NCBI GenBank assembly: GCA_021776175.1
Contig: JAJFGJ010000032.1
Span: forward strand, 1 to 64,000
From: Kiloniellaceae bacterium
GTDB taxonomy: Bacteria > Pseudomonadota > Alphaproteobacteria > Kiloniellales > J153
Direction: 5' to 3'
DNA: 64,000 bases
Shown here piece after piece: positions 28,030 to 37,569 of the stretch. Under the pieces are notes generated by a model. That model did not search any database and was not told where the DNA came from. It was given only the letters and a program-made list of their open reading frames with translations. Position 1 is the stretch's first letter, and every line of letters begins with the position of its first letter. The translations under genes were made by a program, and so were the position numbers.

Positions 28030-29628
28030 ATGGCCCGCGCTTTTTCCAAGATCACCTTCACACCCTCCGTTAAGGCAGCGCAGGAGCGCTATGGCAGCCG
28101 GGCCGGAAATCAAGGATTCGAAACCGCCGAAGATGGCGGCGACACACTGACCGCCGGCGCGATCGAGTTCATCGAAGCGCGCGACGGTTTCTATCAGGCA
28201 ACGTCCAGCGAGACCGGATGGCCTTATGTTCAGTTTCGCGGCGGCCCGGCGGGATTTCTCAAGGTCATTGACGAGCGCACTCTTGGCTATGCCGATTTTT
28301 GCGGCAACGTTCAGTACCTCAGTGTCGGCAATCTGGGCGCCAACGATCGCATCGCCCTGATCCTCATGGACTACCCCAACCGCCGCCGCCTTAAGATCTG
28401 GGCGCGGGCGCGCATTGTCGATTACGCCGAGGACCCGGCCCTGGTTTCGAGCTTAGAAATGCCGTCCTACCGCGCCTCGGTGGAACGCGCCGTGGTGCTG
28501 ACCATCGAGGCCCTGGATTGGAACTGCCCGCAACACATCACCCCGCGTTTCACCGAGGCGGAGATCGACGAATTCATGGCGCCGCTTCGCCAGCGCATTA
28601 CCGCGCTTGAAACCCAAGTAGAAGGCCGCCCGGCAAGCAAGCAACAAGCGGTGCTGGGAGATGGCCCCCTGGAGCTGGTCATCGCCGGGATACGCCAACT
28701 AACCCCCGAGGTGCGCGCCTACGAGCTGCGCCACCCCGAATTCCAGGACCTTCCCGTGGTTGCGGCCGGCGCCCATATCCTGGTGCCGGTTCCCTTTGGC
28801 GATAAGGACCAGGCGACACGCTCCTACTCCATCGCCAGCAACCCCGGGCGGCGCGATGCCTATGAAATCGCGGTCAGGAGAGAGCCGGAGGGCGGCGGCG
28901 GATCGCGCGCCATACACGCGCACTATGCCCTGGGCCAGCGCCTGCGTATCACCCTGCCGAAGGACGCTTTTAGCCTTCACGACGATGCCCGGCCCACGGT
29001 TTTGATTGCCGGCGGAATCGGAATCACACCCCTTAAATCCATGGCCCAAGCGTTAACGGCGCGCGGTCACGGCGTTCAGCTGCACTATGCCGCGCGGTCT
29101 CGGGCGCTCATGGCCTATGGCGCCGAACTGAGCCAGGTACTGGAGAACGACGTAATCTTCTATCCAGGGGACGAGGGAAAACGCCTCGATATCGCCGCCA
29201 TAATTTCCCAGGCCCCCAAGGACGCGGTGTTCTACGTCTGCGGCCCGGAACGTTTGATCGACAGCGTGCGTGAACTTGGCGAGGATCTTGGATTGGCCCC
29301 AGACCGGGTTCGTTTCGAGCTTTTCGCCGCCGGCATGGACACCGGTCCGCAGACCGGCGATGTCGCCTTCGATGTGCATCTCGCGCGTACGGACAAGACC
29401 CTGCGGGTAGCAGAGGATCGGACTATTCTAGATGCCATGATCGATGCTGGAGTCACGACCGCCTTTTCCTGTAAAACCGGCGTCTGCGGCACCTGCACCG
29501 TCAAGGTCCTGGACGGAACGCCTGTCCACCGCGATCTGGTGCTATCGCCAGCCGATCGCGAGGACGAGGGAAAGTTCTGCCCCTGTGTGTCGCGGGCCGC
29601 AACCGAGCGGCTCGTACTCGACATGTAA
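28030..29628 (+). CDS. PPOX / ferredoxin-reductase / 2Fe-2S ferredoxin fusion oxidoreductase
   Basis: A 532-residue fusion. Residues about 1-200 form a pyridoxamine-phosphate-oxidase-like flavin domain ([45 protein letters not shown]). Residues about 215-430 form a ferredoxin-NADP reductase-type module with the flavin motif TRSYSIAS and the nucleotide motif [11 protein letters not shown]. Residues about 440-532 form a plant-type 2Fe-2S domain with C481, C486, C489 and C519. It should pass electrons NAD(P)H - flavin - FeS, with the PPOX domain as acceptor or second flavin site. Likely partner of the CMD-family protein under the LysR regulator. Start ATG at 28030 with AAGGA upstream. Confidence 0.9.
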   Translation: MARAFSKITFTPSVKAAQERYGSRAGNQGFETAEDGGDTLTAGAIEFIEARDGFYQATSSETGWPYVQFRGGPAGFLKVIDERTLGYADFCGNVQYLSVGNLGANDRIALILMDYPNRRRLKIWARARIVDYAEDPALVSSLEMPSYRASVERAVVLTIEALDWNCPQHITPRFTEAEIDEFMAPLRQRITALETQVEGRPASKQQAVLGDGPLELVIAGIRQLTPEVRAYELRHPEFQDLPVVAAGAHILVPVPFGDKDQATRSYSIASNPGRRDAYEIAVRREPEGGGGSRAIHAHYALGQRLRITLPKDAFSLHDDARPTVLIAGGIGITPLKSMAQALTARGHGVQLHYAARSRALMAYGAELSQVLENDVIFYPGDEGKRLDIAAIISQAPKDAVFYVCGPERLIDSVRELGEDLGLAPDRVRFELFAAGMDTGPQTGDVAFDVHLARTDKTLRVAEDRTILDAMIDAGVTTAFSCKTGVCGTCTVKVLDGTPVHRDLVLSPADREDEGKFCPCVSRAATERLVLDM

Positions 29629-29659
29629 TCGCGCCATTATACTAACTCAGGAGCCTTCC

Positions 29660-30127
29660 ATGACCAGCAAGCCACCCGTGCCGCCCTTCACCCATGAAAC
29701 CGCCGTCCAGAAGGTCCGCATGGCCGAGGATGCCTGGAATTCCCAGGACCCGGAACGGATATCCCTGGCTTACACGGCCGATAGCCGCTGGCGCAACCGC
29801 GCGGAATTCCCGGTGGGCCGCGCGCAGATCGTGGAATTCCTCAAGCGCAAATGGGTCCGCGAGCAGGATTACCGTCTGATCAAGGAGCTATGGACCTTCG
29901 CCGGGAACCGCATCGCCGTGCGCTTCGCCTATGAGTGGCACGACGACAATGGCCAGTGGTTTCGCAGCTACGGCAATGAGAACTGGGAATTCGATGAAAA
30001 CGGCCTGATGCGCCGGCGCCTGGCCAGCATCAACGACCTGGCCATCGCCGCCTCGGAGCGCAAGTTCCTCTGGCCTAGCGGCCCGCGCCCCGCGGACCAT
30101 CCCAGTTTATCCGACCTGGACCTCTAG
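29660..30127 (+). CDS. DUF1348 / nuclear transport factor 2-like protein
   Basis: A 155-residue protein starting [15 protein letters not shown], with AGGAG six bases before the ATG at 29660. The blocks [57 protein letters not shown] and [15 protein letters not shown] are characteristic of DUF1348, a SnoaL/NTF2-fold family of unknown enzymatic role. It follows the fusion oxidoreductase by 31 bases and is probably in the same transcript (CMD - fusion - DUF1348). Confidence 0.92.
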   Translation: MTSKPPVPPFTHETAVQKVRMAEDAWNSQDPERISLAYTADSRWRNRAEFPVGRAQIVEFLKRKWVREQDYRLIKELWTFAGNRIAVRFAYEWHDDNGQWFRSYGNENWEFDENGLMRRRLASINDLAIAASERKFLWPSGPRPADHPSLSDLDL

Positions 30128-30265
30128 ATCGGCGCCAAGCTTGCCGGGAGGCGCAGGAGGCATAAAATATAGCTTCCGGCGCGGCCGATCCGGCCTCAAT
30201 CGCCGGACACGCGACACTTAGGGTGTGGGCGTGATTCCGGTATCGAGAAAGACGCAAGCTTAAGC

Positions 30266-31537
30266 ATGGCGCAACTAAGCAACGACTGCTTCACCCATAG
30301 CGGCCGCCTGATGCGGGTCGAGGAAGCGCGGACGCTGCTCGACCAAGTGGTTTCTCAGATCAGCGAGACGGAATCGGTACCGCTGGACCTGGCCCTGGGA
30401 CGTATTCTGTTGGAGGATGTGGTGGCGGAATTCGACGTGCCGCCCCACGATAATTCCGCCGTCGACGGCTACGCGGTTTTTTTCGACGACCTTGACCCCG
30501 AGGCCGAGACGATTCTGCCGGTGACCGGGCGTATCGCCGCCGGTCACCCCCTGGAGCGCCCGGCGAGGCGAGGCGAGGCGGTTCGCATCTTCACCGGCGC
30601 GCCCATGCCCAATGGTTTGGATCGAGACGGCCCCGATACGGTCATGATGCAGGAGGATTGCCGCCTGGAAGGGGAACTCGTGGCGCTCGCTCCCGGCATC
30701 AATCAAGGCGCCAACCGGCGTGGGCGCGGCGAGGACTTCGCGGCCGGGGACACAGTCCTGCGCCGGGGTATGCGCCTGCGCCCTCAAGATTTGGGCCAAG
30801 CCGCCGCGACGGGACGGCGCGAGCTGGTGGTCGCGCGGCCTCTGCGCGCCGCCTTGTTCTCGACCGGGGACGAGCTGCGCGAAGCCGGGGCTCCGCTCAC
30901 CCCCGGCACGATCTACGATTCCAACCGCGCCACGATCCACGGCTTGCTCAGCGCCCTGGGCTGCGCCGTGACCGATCTGGGCATCTTGCCCGACCGCTTG
31001 GACAGCATCCGCACGGCCCTCGACGACGCCGCGCGCGGCCACGATTTTATCGTCACCTCGGGCGGAGTTTCGGTCGGCGACGAGGACCATGTGAAAACCG
31101 CGGTCGAAGCCCTTGGCAAGCTGCACCTCTGGCGCCTGGCCATCAAGCCGGGCCGCCCGCTCGCCCTGGGCCAAGTCGGGACCGTGCCCTTTATCGGTCT
31201 GCCGGGTAATCCGGTCGCCGTCATGGTGACCTTTCTGAACGTGGTGCGGCCCATGATCCTGCGCCTTATGGGCGCCGATGTCCCAGCCCCGCGCCGTTTT
31301 CAAGTGCGCGCCGATTTCAGCCATAAGAAAAAAGATGGCCGGCGCGAATGGTTGCGCGTGCGCCTGGAAGGCGGCGGGCCGGAGGCCTGGCGCGCGGTCG
31401 CCTTCCCACGCGCGGGGGCGGGTATTCTTTCATCCATGGTTGAAGCCGACGGCCTGGTCGAATTGCCGGAGGATTTGACCCAACTGGAACCCGGCACCAT
31501 GGTCGACTATCTACCCTTCAGCGAGGTTTACCCGTGA
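30266..31537 (+). CDS. moeA: Molybdopterin molybdenumtransferase MoeA
   Basis: A 423-residue MoeA that inserts molybdate into adenylylated molybdopterin. The start MAQLSNDCFTHSGRLMRVEEA is the usual alphaproteobacterial N-terminus. Key motifs are PPHDNSAVDGYAV, RIFTGAPMPNG, GANRRGRGEDF, LFSTGDEL, TIYDSNRATI, VTSGGVSVGDEDHV, IKPGRPLALG and GLPGNPVAVMVTF. It heads a moeA-moaD-moaE group with a GTGA overlap to moaD. Confidence 0.95.
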   Translation: MAQLSNDCFTHSGRLMRVEEARTLLDQVVSQISETESVPLDLALGRILLEDVVAEFDVPPHDNSAVDGYAVFFDDLDPEAETILPVTGRIAAGHPLERPARRGEAVRIFTGAPMPNGLDRDGPDTVMMQEDCRLEGELVALAPGINQGANRRGRGEDFAAGDTVLRRGMRLRPQDLGQAAATGRRELVVARPLRAALFSTGDELREAGAPLTPGTIYDSNRATIHGLLSALGCAVTDLGILPDRLDSIRTALDDAARGHDFIVTSGGVSVGDEDHVKTAVEALGKLHLWRLAIKPGRPLALGQVGTVPFIGLPGNPVAVMVTFLNVVRPMILRLMGADVPAPRRFQVRADFSHKKKDGRREWLRVRLEGGGPEAWRAVAFPRAGAGILSSMVEADGLVELPEDLTQLEPGTMVDYLPFSEVYP

Positions 31538-31785
31538 AGCTTTTGTATTTCGCCTGGCTCAAAACCAAGACCGGCGTGGCCGAAGAAGACCTCACCCCGC
31601 CGCCCGAGGTGACCACGGTGGCGGAGCTCCTGACCTGGCTGCGCGGGCGTGGCCCCGGCCATGCCGAAGCCTTGGCCGATTTGACCGCGCTCAAGGTCGC
31701 GGTCAATCAGGAATACGCCCATCCGGACGATCCCGTGCGCCCCGGCGACGAAATCGCCCTTTTCCCACCGGTCACCGGGGGCTGA
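31534..31785 (+). CDS. moaD: Molybdopterin synthase sulfur carrier subunit
   Basis: An 83-residue ubiquitin-like protein starting with GTG at 31534, which overlaps the moeA stop (GTGA). It ends in the required GG (residues 82-83), preceded by DEIALFPPVTG, the conserved MoaD tail whose terminal glycine becomes a thiocarboxylate. It works with MoaE, the next gene, to convert precursor Z (cPMP) into molybdopterin. Confidence 0.94.
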   Translation: MKLLYFAWLKTKTGVAEEDLTPPPEVTTVAELLTWLRGRGPGHAEALADLTALKVAVNQEYAHPDDPVRPGDEIALFPPVTGG

Positions 31786-31808
31786 GGTCATGATACGCGG
31801 CGACAAAG

Positions 31809-31918
31809 TCCCCCCCACCCTAGCCCTCCCCCTCAAGGGGGGAGGGAATAAAGATAAGATACGCGCGCACTTAACCTCCCCCTCCCCCCTCGAGGGGGAG
31901 GGCCGGGGTGGGGGGGCC
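31809..31918. repeat. C/G-homopolymer-rich inverted repeat between moaD and moaE
   Basis: The left part holds CCCCCCACCCTAGCCCTCCCC and an internal GGGGGGAGGG; the right part holds CCCCCTCCCCCC, GAGGGGGAGGG and CCGGGGTGGGGGGG. The whole is a long imperfect hairpin of a type that occurs many times in alphaproteobacterial genomes (CCCCCACCCTAACCCTCCCCC-type). It sits in what would otherwise be a tight moaD-moaE junction and may weaken read-through. Confidence 0.75.
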
Positions 31919-31947
31919 TTCGTGCCGCCGCGTCAGTGTCTGCGCCC

Positions 31948-32418
31948 ATGATCCGGGTCCAGGAAGAAGATTTCGACCTTGGCGCGGAACTGGCCAAGCT
32001 GACCGCTGGAAATATGAAGGTCGGCGGGCTCGCGGTCTTTGTCGGCCTGGTCCGCGACATGGCCGGGGATCAGGCCATCGGCGCCATGACCCTGGAACAC
32101 TATCCCGGCATGACCGAAAAAATGTTGGCGCGTATCGAGGCCGAAGCGAAGGAACGCTGGCCCCTCGAAGCCAGCCTCATTATCCACCGGGTCGGACGCC
32201 TGGAACCGGGCGATCAAATCGTCCTAGTCGCCGCCGCCAGCGCCCATCGCCAAGCCGCCTTCGACGCCTGCCAGTTCCTGATCGACTGGCTGAAAACCAA
32301 GGCACCCTTCTGGAAGCTGGAAGAATCCGGCGAGGGCGCCCAGTGGGTCGACGCCCGCGACAGCGATACCGCCGCCACCAAGCGCTGGGCCACGCCCAAG
32401 AAGGGCACGGCGGAGTAA
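31948..32418 (+). CDS. moaE: Molybdopterin synthase catalytic subunit
   Basis: A 156-residue MoaE starting at MIRVQEEDFDLGAE; a GTG at 31936 would add four residues. Family signatures: VGGLAVFVGLVRD, LEHYPGMTEKML, IHRVGRLEPGDQIVLVAAASAHR, and the lysine-containing active-site run WLKTKAPFWKLEE near the C-terminus. It pairs with MoaD to form the heterotetrameric molybdopterin synthase. It is convergent with the winged-helix regulator gene, four bases apart. Confidence 0.95.
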   Translation: MIRVQEEDFDLGAELAKLTAGNMKVGGLAVFVGLVRDMAGDQAIGAMTLEHYPGMTEKMLARIEAEAKERWPLEASLIIHRVGRLEPGDQIVLVAAASAHRQAAFDACQFLIDWLKTKAPFWKLEESGEGAQWVDARDSDTAATKRWATPKKGTAE

Positions 32419-32422
32419 GATC

Positions 32423-32971
32423 CTACAGCGACGTCGCCGCGCGTGCCGCCTGATCGTAGAGACCCGATAGGGCGCGGAGGAGTTGGGCGGCTTCGCCCAG
32501 CTCCGCGTCCTGGGCGTCGGCGCTTTCACCGCCGCGCAGACCGGCGAAGGCACTGAAAGCGGCGACCAGACAATCCTCGCGCACGGCGCGGTACTTGGTG
32601 CAGGCGTCTTGCCCGGCCTTGGTGGTCTTGTAGTAGATTTCCTTACCCTGGCGCGTGCCCGCCACCAGATCCAGGCGAGATAGTTTGCGCAAGGCGTAGT
32701 TGACCGTATGGGTGTCTTCGACATTGAGGACGAAACACAGATCGGCCAATTTCTTTTCCCGCGCCCGGTGATTGACCGAGTGCAAGACCAGGACATCCAG
32801 GGCGCCGAGGTCCGGCAAACCGGCGGCGGCCATGCCGCGTACGATCCAGCGGTTGAAGGCGTTGGCGGCGACGATCAAGCCGTACTCGAACTCGCTGAGC
32901 GCACCGGCGGTTTCCGATACCAAATGGGCCGAGGAAACGATGGCCCGGCCGCCACGGGGTTTACTCTTCAT
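32423..32971 (-). CDS. MarR-like winged-helix DNA-binding protein
   Basis: A 182-residue protein starting at MKSKPRGGRAIV, whose ATG overlaps the stop of the hydantoinase gene (ATGA). The helices LGALDVLVLHSVNHRAREKKLADLCFVLNVEDTHTVNYALRKLSRLDLV form a winged helix-turn-helix of the PF13463/MarR type, followed by wing residues (GKEIYYKTTKAG) and a helical C-terminus. It is the last gene of a two-gene operon with the hydantoinase, so it may control that operon; an AT-rich dyad lies at the operon promoter. Confidence 0.85.
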   Translation of the reverse strand: MKSKPRGGRAIVSSAHLVSETAGALSEFEYGLIVAANAFNRWIVRGMAAAGLPDLGALDVLVLHSVNHRAREKKLADLCFVLNVEDTHTVNYALRKLSRLDLVAGTRQGKEIYYKTTKAGQDACTKYRAVREDCLVAAFSAFAGLRGGESADAQDAELGEAAQLLRALSGLYDQAARAATSL

Positions 32972-35900
32972 TCCGCGTCCTCCGGCCCATAACCGCCGCC
33001 ACCCGGCGTTTCGATCACGAAAACATCGCCCGGATTCATGCCGGTTGAATCCGTGCCCGACAATTCGGTTATCTCTCCGTTCGCGCGCTCCACCCAGTTG
33101 CGTCCCAGGGTACCCGCTTCGCCACCTTCCAATCCAAAGGGCGCCACCTTTCGGTGGCTGGAAAGAATCGCCGCGGTCATGGCCTCGCGGAAACAAATGC
33201 GCCGCCGCACCCCATCGCCGCCGTGCGTGCGCCCGGCGCCGCCGGAGCCGCGGCGGATCTCGAATTCCTCGACCATCACCGGGAAGCGCCATTCCAGAAC
33301 TTCCGGATCGGTCAGGCGCGAGTTGGTCATGTGAGTATGGACCGCATCCGTGCCATGGAAATCCGGCCCGGCGCCGGCGCCGCCGCAGATGGTCTCGTAG
33401 TACTGGTGGGTATCGTTGCCGAAGGTGAAGTTGTTCATGGTGCCCTGGGCCCCGGCCATGACCCCGAGCGCGCCATAGAGGGTATCGACAATGACCTGGC
33501 TGGTTTCAACGTTGCCCGCGACCACCGCCGCCGGATAGGCCGGGTTGAGCATGCAGCCTTGCGGAATGATGAGGTCCAGGGGCTTCAAGACACCTTCATT
33601 CATGGGAATGTCTTCGTCGATCAAGGTCCGGAATACGTACAGAACGGCGGCCCGGCACACGGCGGAGGGGGCGTTGAAATTATTGGGCTGCTGGGCGCTG
33701 GTGCCGGTGAAATCGACCCGCGCCCGGCGCGCCTCGCGATCGATACTGATGGCGACCTGGATTCGCGCACCCTGGTCCGTGGGATAGGTGAAGGTGCCGT
33801 CCTTCAAGCGGCCGAGGACGCGGCGCACCTGCTCTTCCGCGTTGTCCTGGACATGGCCCATATAGGCGTGAACCACATCGAGGCTGTAATGTTCGATCAT
33901 GCGGCGCAATTCGCGCACGCCCATTTCGTTGGCGGCGATCTGGGCCTTGAGGTCGGCGATGTTTTGATCGACGTTGCGCGCCGGATACGACCCGGCGCTC
34001 AAAATATCGCGCACCTCGGCTTCCAGGAACTTGCCGCGTTCGACCAGGGTCACGTTGTCGAGCAGGATTCCTTCTTCCTCCACCGTGCGGCTATCGGGCG
34101 GCATGGAGCCGGGCGTGATGCCGCCCACGTCGGCGTGGTGGCCCCGGCTGCCGACGAAAAACAGAATCTCCGCGCCAGCTTCGCCGAACACCGGGGTGAT
34201 GACCGTGATGTCGGGCAGGTGCGTGCCGCCGTTATAGGGTGCGTTCAGCATGTAGACATCGCCCGGCGCCATGGCATCGCCACGTGCCTGGATGATCGCG
34301 CGCACTGAATCGCTCATGGACCCCAGATGCACCGGCATGTGGGGCGCGTTGGCGACCAGATCGCCCTGGGGATTGAACAAGGCGCAGGAGAAATCCAAAC
34401 GCTCCTTGATGTTGACCGAATAGGCGGTGTTTTCCAGGGTCGATCCCATCTGTTCAGCAATCGACATGAAGAGGTTGTTGAACACCTCAAGCATTACCGG
34501 ATCGACCTGGGTGCCGACCGCGGCGTTACGCTCAAGGGGAATCACGCGCTCTAGTTCCAAGTGATCGCGCTGGGTCAGGCGTGCCTGCCAGCCCGGCTCC
34601 AGCACCGTGGTCGAGATCGGCTCGATTATGATCGCCGGACCGTCGATGAGATCGCCGGGAGAGAGGTCTTCGCGCAAATAGACCGGTGTGTCGGCCCAGG
34701 CGCCAGCGGCATAGATGCGCGTGGTCGCCGTGGGTTCCGGGGCGCCGCCCGGTCCCATCTCAAGTACCGGGTCCTCGACGGTATCGGTTTCGCCCACCAC
34801 CTCGACCGAGAGGGCTTCGACGATGAAGGGCCGCTCCGCCATGACGAAGCCATAGCGCTGCCGATGCGCGTCTTCGAAGCGCGCGACGATCTCGGCGCGC
34901 GTGCCATGGTCGACGACGATCGCCGAATCCGTGCCCCGATAGCGCAGGTGAACCCGTTTCAGAACTTTGATGCGGTCCGCCGCGATGTCTTGCGCCGCGA
35001 TCTCCCGCCGCCCCTCCTGGGCCAAGTCATGGAGGTCTTTTTCGATCCCGGTCATGAGACCATCGTCGAGCAGACGTTCCACCGCGCGCTCGCGCAAGGC
35101 CCGCACATCGGCCAGGCCCATACCGTAGGCCGAAAGCACCCCGGCGAGGGGGTGCAGGAATATCCGCGTCATGCCCAAGGTATCGGCCATGTCGCAGGCA
35201 TGTTGTCCGCCCGCGCCGCCAAAGCAGCACAAAGTATAGTCGGTCACGTCATAGCCGCGCTGGGTCGATATTTTCTTGATCGCGTTGGCCATGTTCTCAA
35301 CCGCGATCATGCGGAAACCTTGCGCGACTTTCTCCGGCGCGCGGCTATCGCCGGTGGCTTCGCTAATCCGCGCCGTGAGCGCGGCGAATTTTTCTCGGAC
35401 TATATTCGCGTCCAAGGCTTGATCGGCGCCAAGGCCGAAAACCTTGGGGAAATACTCGGGCACGATACGGCCCAACATGACGTTGCAATCGGTGACCGTC
35501 AGGGGTCCGCCGCGCCGGTAGCAAGCCGGGCCCGGATTGGCGCCCGCCGAATCCGGGCCGACCCGGTAGCGCGCCCCGTCGAAATGAAGGATCGAGCCGC
35601 CGCCCGCGGCCACGGTGAATATCCGCATCATGGGCGCACGCATACGCACACCCGCGACCTGGGTTTCGAAGGCGCGCTCGTATTCGCCGTCGTAGTGCGC
35701 GACGTCGGTCGAGGTGCCGCCCATGTCGAAGGTAACGATCCGCTTACAACCGGCCATGGCCGAGGTGCGCACCGCGCCGACGATACCCCCGGCGGGCCCG
35801 GACAGAATCGAATCCTTGCCCTGGAACAGGCGGGCATCGGTCAGGCCGCCGTTCGACTGCATGAACATCAAGCGGGTGTCGCCGACTTGGCTGGCGACCT

Positions 35901-36570
35901 GATCCACATAGCGGCGTAGAATCGGCGAAAGATAGGCATCGACCACCGTGGTATCCCCGCGCGAGACCAGTTTCATGAGCGGGCTGACTTCGTGGCTGAC
36001 CGAAATTTGCGTAAACCCGATAGCGCGCGCCGCCTCGGCCAGTTTTCGCTCGTGATCGGGATAGCGGTAGCCATGCAGCAGGACGATGGCCAGGGAACGA
36101 AACCCCTTATCGAAGCCCGCCTGCAAGTCGGCTCGCGCCCGGTCCAAATCCAAGGCCCGCAGGATCTCGCCCTCGGCGCTCAAGCGTTCGTCGATTTCGA
36201 CCGTGGCGCCATAGAGCAGTTCCGGCAGTTCGATACGCCGGGTGAAAATATTGGGGCGGTTCTGATAGGCGATGCGCAGTGCGTCGCGAAACCCCCGGGT
36301 GATGGCGAGCAATGTCGGCTCGCCCTTGCGTTCCAGCAAGGCGTTGGTCGCGACGGTCGTGCCCATCTTGACGGCGCGGATCGACCCCGCTGGAATCTCG
36401 GCCCACTTGGGGATTTCCAACAGCGTGCGAATACCGTGTATCGCGGCGTCGCTATATTGTTCGGGGTTCTCCGACAACAGCTTGCGCGATACCAGCGACC
36501 CGTCCGGCCGTTGCGCGACAACATCCGTGAAGGTGCCGCCCCGATCGATCCAAAATTGCCACGCCGTCAT
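32968..36570 (-). CDS. Hydantoinase/5-oxoprolinase fusion (HyuA-HyuB)
   Basis: A 1200-residue ATP-dependent amidohydrolase from the ATG at 36570 (MTAWQFWIDRGGTFTDVV); an ATG at 36594 would add eight residues. The N-terminal HyuA part (about 1-670) has the ASKHA-type motifs RGGTFTDV and MGGTSTDVAHYDGE and PGPACYRRGGPLTVTDCNV. The C-terminal HyuB part (from about 680) has MLEVFNNLFMSIAEQMGSTLENTAYSVNIKER (in parts) and NAPYNGGTHLPDITVI. Fusions of this kind open 5-oxoproline or hydantoin-like rings using ATP. No transporter is adjacent, so the substrate is undetermined. Confidence 0.93.
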   Translation of the reverse strand: MTAWQFWIDRGGTFTDVVAQRPDGSLVSRKLLSENPEQYSDAAIHGIRTLLEIPKWAEIPAGSIRAVKMGTTVATNALLERKGEPTLLAITRGFRDALRIAYQNRPNIFTRRIELPELLYGATVEIDERLSAEGEILRALDLDRARADLQAGFDKGFRSLAIVLLHGYRYPDHERKLAEAARAIGFTQISVSHEVSPLMKLVSRGDTTVVDAYLSPILRRYVDQVASQVGDTRLMFMQSNGGLTDARLFQGKDSILSGPAGGIVGAVRTSAMAGCKRIVTFDMGGTSTDVAHYDGEYERAFETQVAGVRMRAPMMRIFTVAAGGGSILHFDGARYRVGPDSAGANPGPACYRRGGPLTVTDCNVMLGRIVPEYFPKVFGLGADQALDANIVREKFAALTARISEATGDSRAPEKVAQGFRMIAVENMANAIKKISTQRGYDVTDYTLCCFGGAGGQHACDMADTLGMTRIFLHPLAGVLSAYGMGLADVRALRERAVERLLDDGLMTGIEKDLHDLAQEGRREIAAQDIAADRIKVLKRVHLRYRGTDSAIVVDHGTRAEIVARFEDAHRQRYGFVMAERPFIVEALSVEVVGETDTVEDPVLEMGPGGAPEPTATTRIYAAGAWADTPVYLREDLSPGDLIDGPAIIIEPISTTVLEPGWQARLTQRDHLELERVIPLERNAAVGTQVDPVMLEVFNNLFMSIAEQMGSTLENTAYSVNIKERLDFSCALFNPQGDLVANAPHMPVHLGSMSDSVRAIIQARGDAMAPGDVYMLNAPYNGGTHLPDITVITPVFGEAGAEILFFVGSRGHHADVGGITPGSMPPDSRTVEEEGILLDNVTLVERGKFLEAEVRDILSAGSYPARNVDQNIADLKAQIAANEMGVRELRRMIEHYSLDVVHAYMGHVQDNAEEQVRRVLGRLKDGTFTYPTDQGARIQVAISIDREARRARVDFTGTSAQQPNNFNAPSAVCRAAVLYVFRTLIDEDIPMNEGVLKPLDLIIPQGCMLNPAYPAAVVAGNVETSQVIVDTLYGALGVMAGAQGTMNNFTFGNDTHQYYETICGGAGAGPDFHGTDAVHTHMTNSRLTDPEVLEWRFPVMVEEFEIRRGSGGAGRTHGGDGVRRRICFREAMTAAILSSHRKVAPFGLEGGEAGTLGRNWVERANGEITELSGTDSTGMNPGDVFVIETPGGGGYGPEDAE

Positions 36571-36613
36571 TGTCTTCGCCTCGCCCTTAGCCATGGGGTT
36601 TTTGATCTGCGAT

Positions 36614-36645
36614 ATATTGATAATTTATATATATAATGTCAATAT
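36614..36645. promoter_or_regulatory. AT-rich dyad ATATTGA-N18-TCAATAT upstream of the hydantoinase operon
   Basis: Perfect 7-base arms at 36614-36620 and 36639-36645 flank a TA-rich centre with TATATATAAT. The dyad lies about 45 bases upstream of the hydantoinase start and about 65 upstream of the divergent DUF3750 gene. It is a plausible operator for the winged-helix protein encoded in the operon; this is inference. Confidence 0.4.
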
Positions 36646-36709
36646 AGTTAAAGCTTCGATGCGCCACGCGGGCGCTCCTACACGCACGCTGACTATGCTA
36701 GGATGGGCG

Positions 36710-37474
36710 ATGTTCCGCGTTTTCCTTTCCGTTCGGCGTTTGACTCTGCTCATTCTCGTTCTGCTGGCGGGGCCCGTCGTGGCCGCCGCCGGCGGCCTCG
36801 CCCGCGTCGATGGCGATTGGCGCACCGCCAGCCGGGAAAGCGCCGGCATAGCCCCCGATCCCGCCGTCGTCACCGGACCGGTCGTCCAGGTCTATGGCGC
36901 CCGCGCTTTCTCCTGGCGGGGCGCCTTCGCGGTCCATAGCTGGATCGCGGTGAAGCGCGCGGGCGCGCCCACCTTCAAGACTTACCAGGTCACCGGCTGG
37001 CGCTACTGGCATGGTGGGTCGCCGCTTTCGGTGAGCGAAGGTCCACCGGACCGAAAGTGGTTCGGCGCCAGCCCCGAGATTTACGCCGATTTGCGCGGGC
37101 CGGAGGCCGAGAGCGCCATCGACAAGATCGAGGCCGCCGTGGCCGCCTATCCTTTCAAGGATAGCTACCGGACCTGGCCGGGACCCAACTCCAACACCTT
37201 CACGGCGGCCATCGCGCGCGCGGTACCCGAACTCGGCCTCGACCTGCCCCCGACCGCGATTGGAAAGGATTACCTCGGCGCCACCGCATTTGCCGCGCGG
37301 GCGCCCAGCGGCACGGGGTTTCAAGTTTCGATCCTGGGCGTCCTCGGTCTCACGGTCGGCTTGAAGGAAGGTCTGGAGATTAACCTCTTGGGTCTGAGTT
37401 TCGGTCTCGATCCCCTTGGGCTCGCCGTAAAGCTGCCGGGGATCGGCCGTCTTGGCATGGAGCGCGCGCCCTAA
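36710..37474 (+). CDS. DUF3750 domain protein, exported or membrane-anchored
   Basis: A 254-residue protein starting MFRVFLSVRRLTLLILVLLAG, with AGGA six bases before the ATG at 36710. Residues about 9-30 form a signal peptide or anchor. The blocks VQVYGARAFSWRGAFAVHSW, IAVKRAG, PPDRKWFGASPEIYADLRG and YRTWPGPNSNTFTAAIARAV match DUF3750. The family has no established function; the conserved W, H and N residues suggest an enzyme of the papain-like or NlpC-like kind, which is speculative. Confidence 0.87.
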   Translation: MFRVFLSVRRLTLLILVLLAGPVVAAAGGLARVDGDWRTASRESAGIAPDPAVVTGPVVQVYGARAFSWRGAFAVHSWIAVKRAGAPTFKTYQVTGWRYWHGGSPLSVSEGPPDRKWFGASPEIYADLRGPEAESAIDKIEAAVAAYPFKDSYRTWPGPNSNTFTAAIARAVPELGLDLPPTAIGKDYLGATAFAARAPSGTGFQVSILGVLGLTVGLKEGLEINLLGLSFGLDPLGLAVKLPGIGRLGMERAP

Positions 37475-37569
37475 TTAGGCGCGGCTTGCCCACATCTTCA
37501 TCGCATGGAATAAGGACCTAGTGTGGTGGACACAGCATTCCGGCGACCAAGGATAGCCATTACAAAACC

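Noticed and set aside
33154..35919. Long plus-strand frames (384 and 452 codons) opposite the hydantoinase gene
   Set aside because: They mirror the codon periodicity of the 1200-residue hydantoinase fusion, have no family features and no ribosome binding sites.
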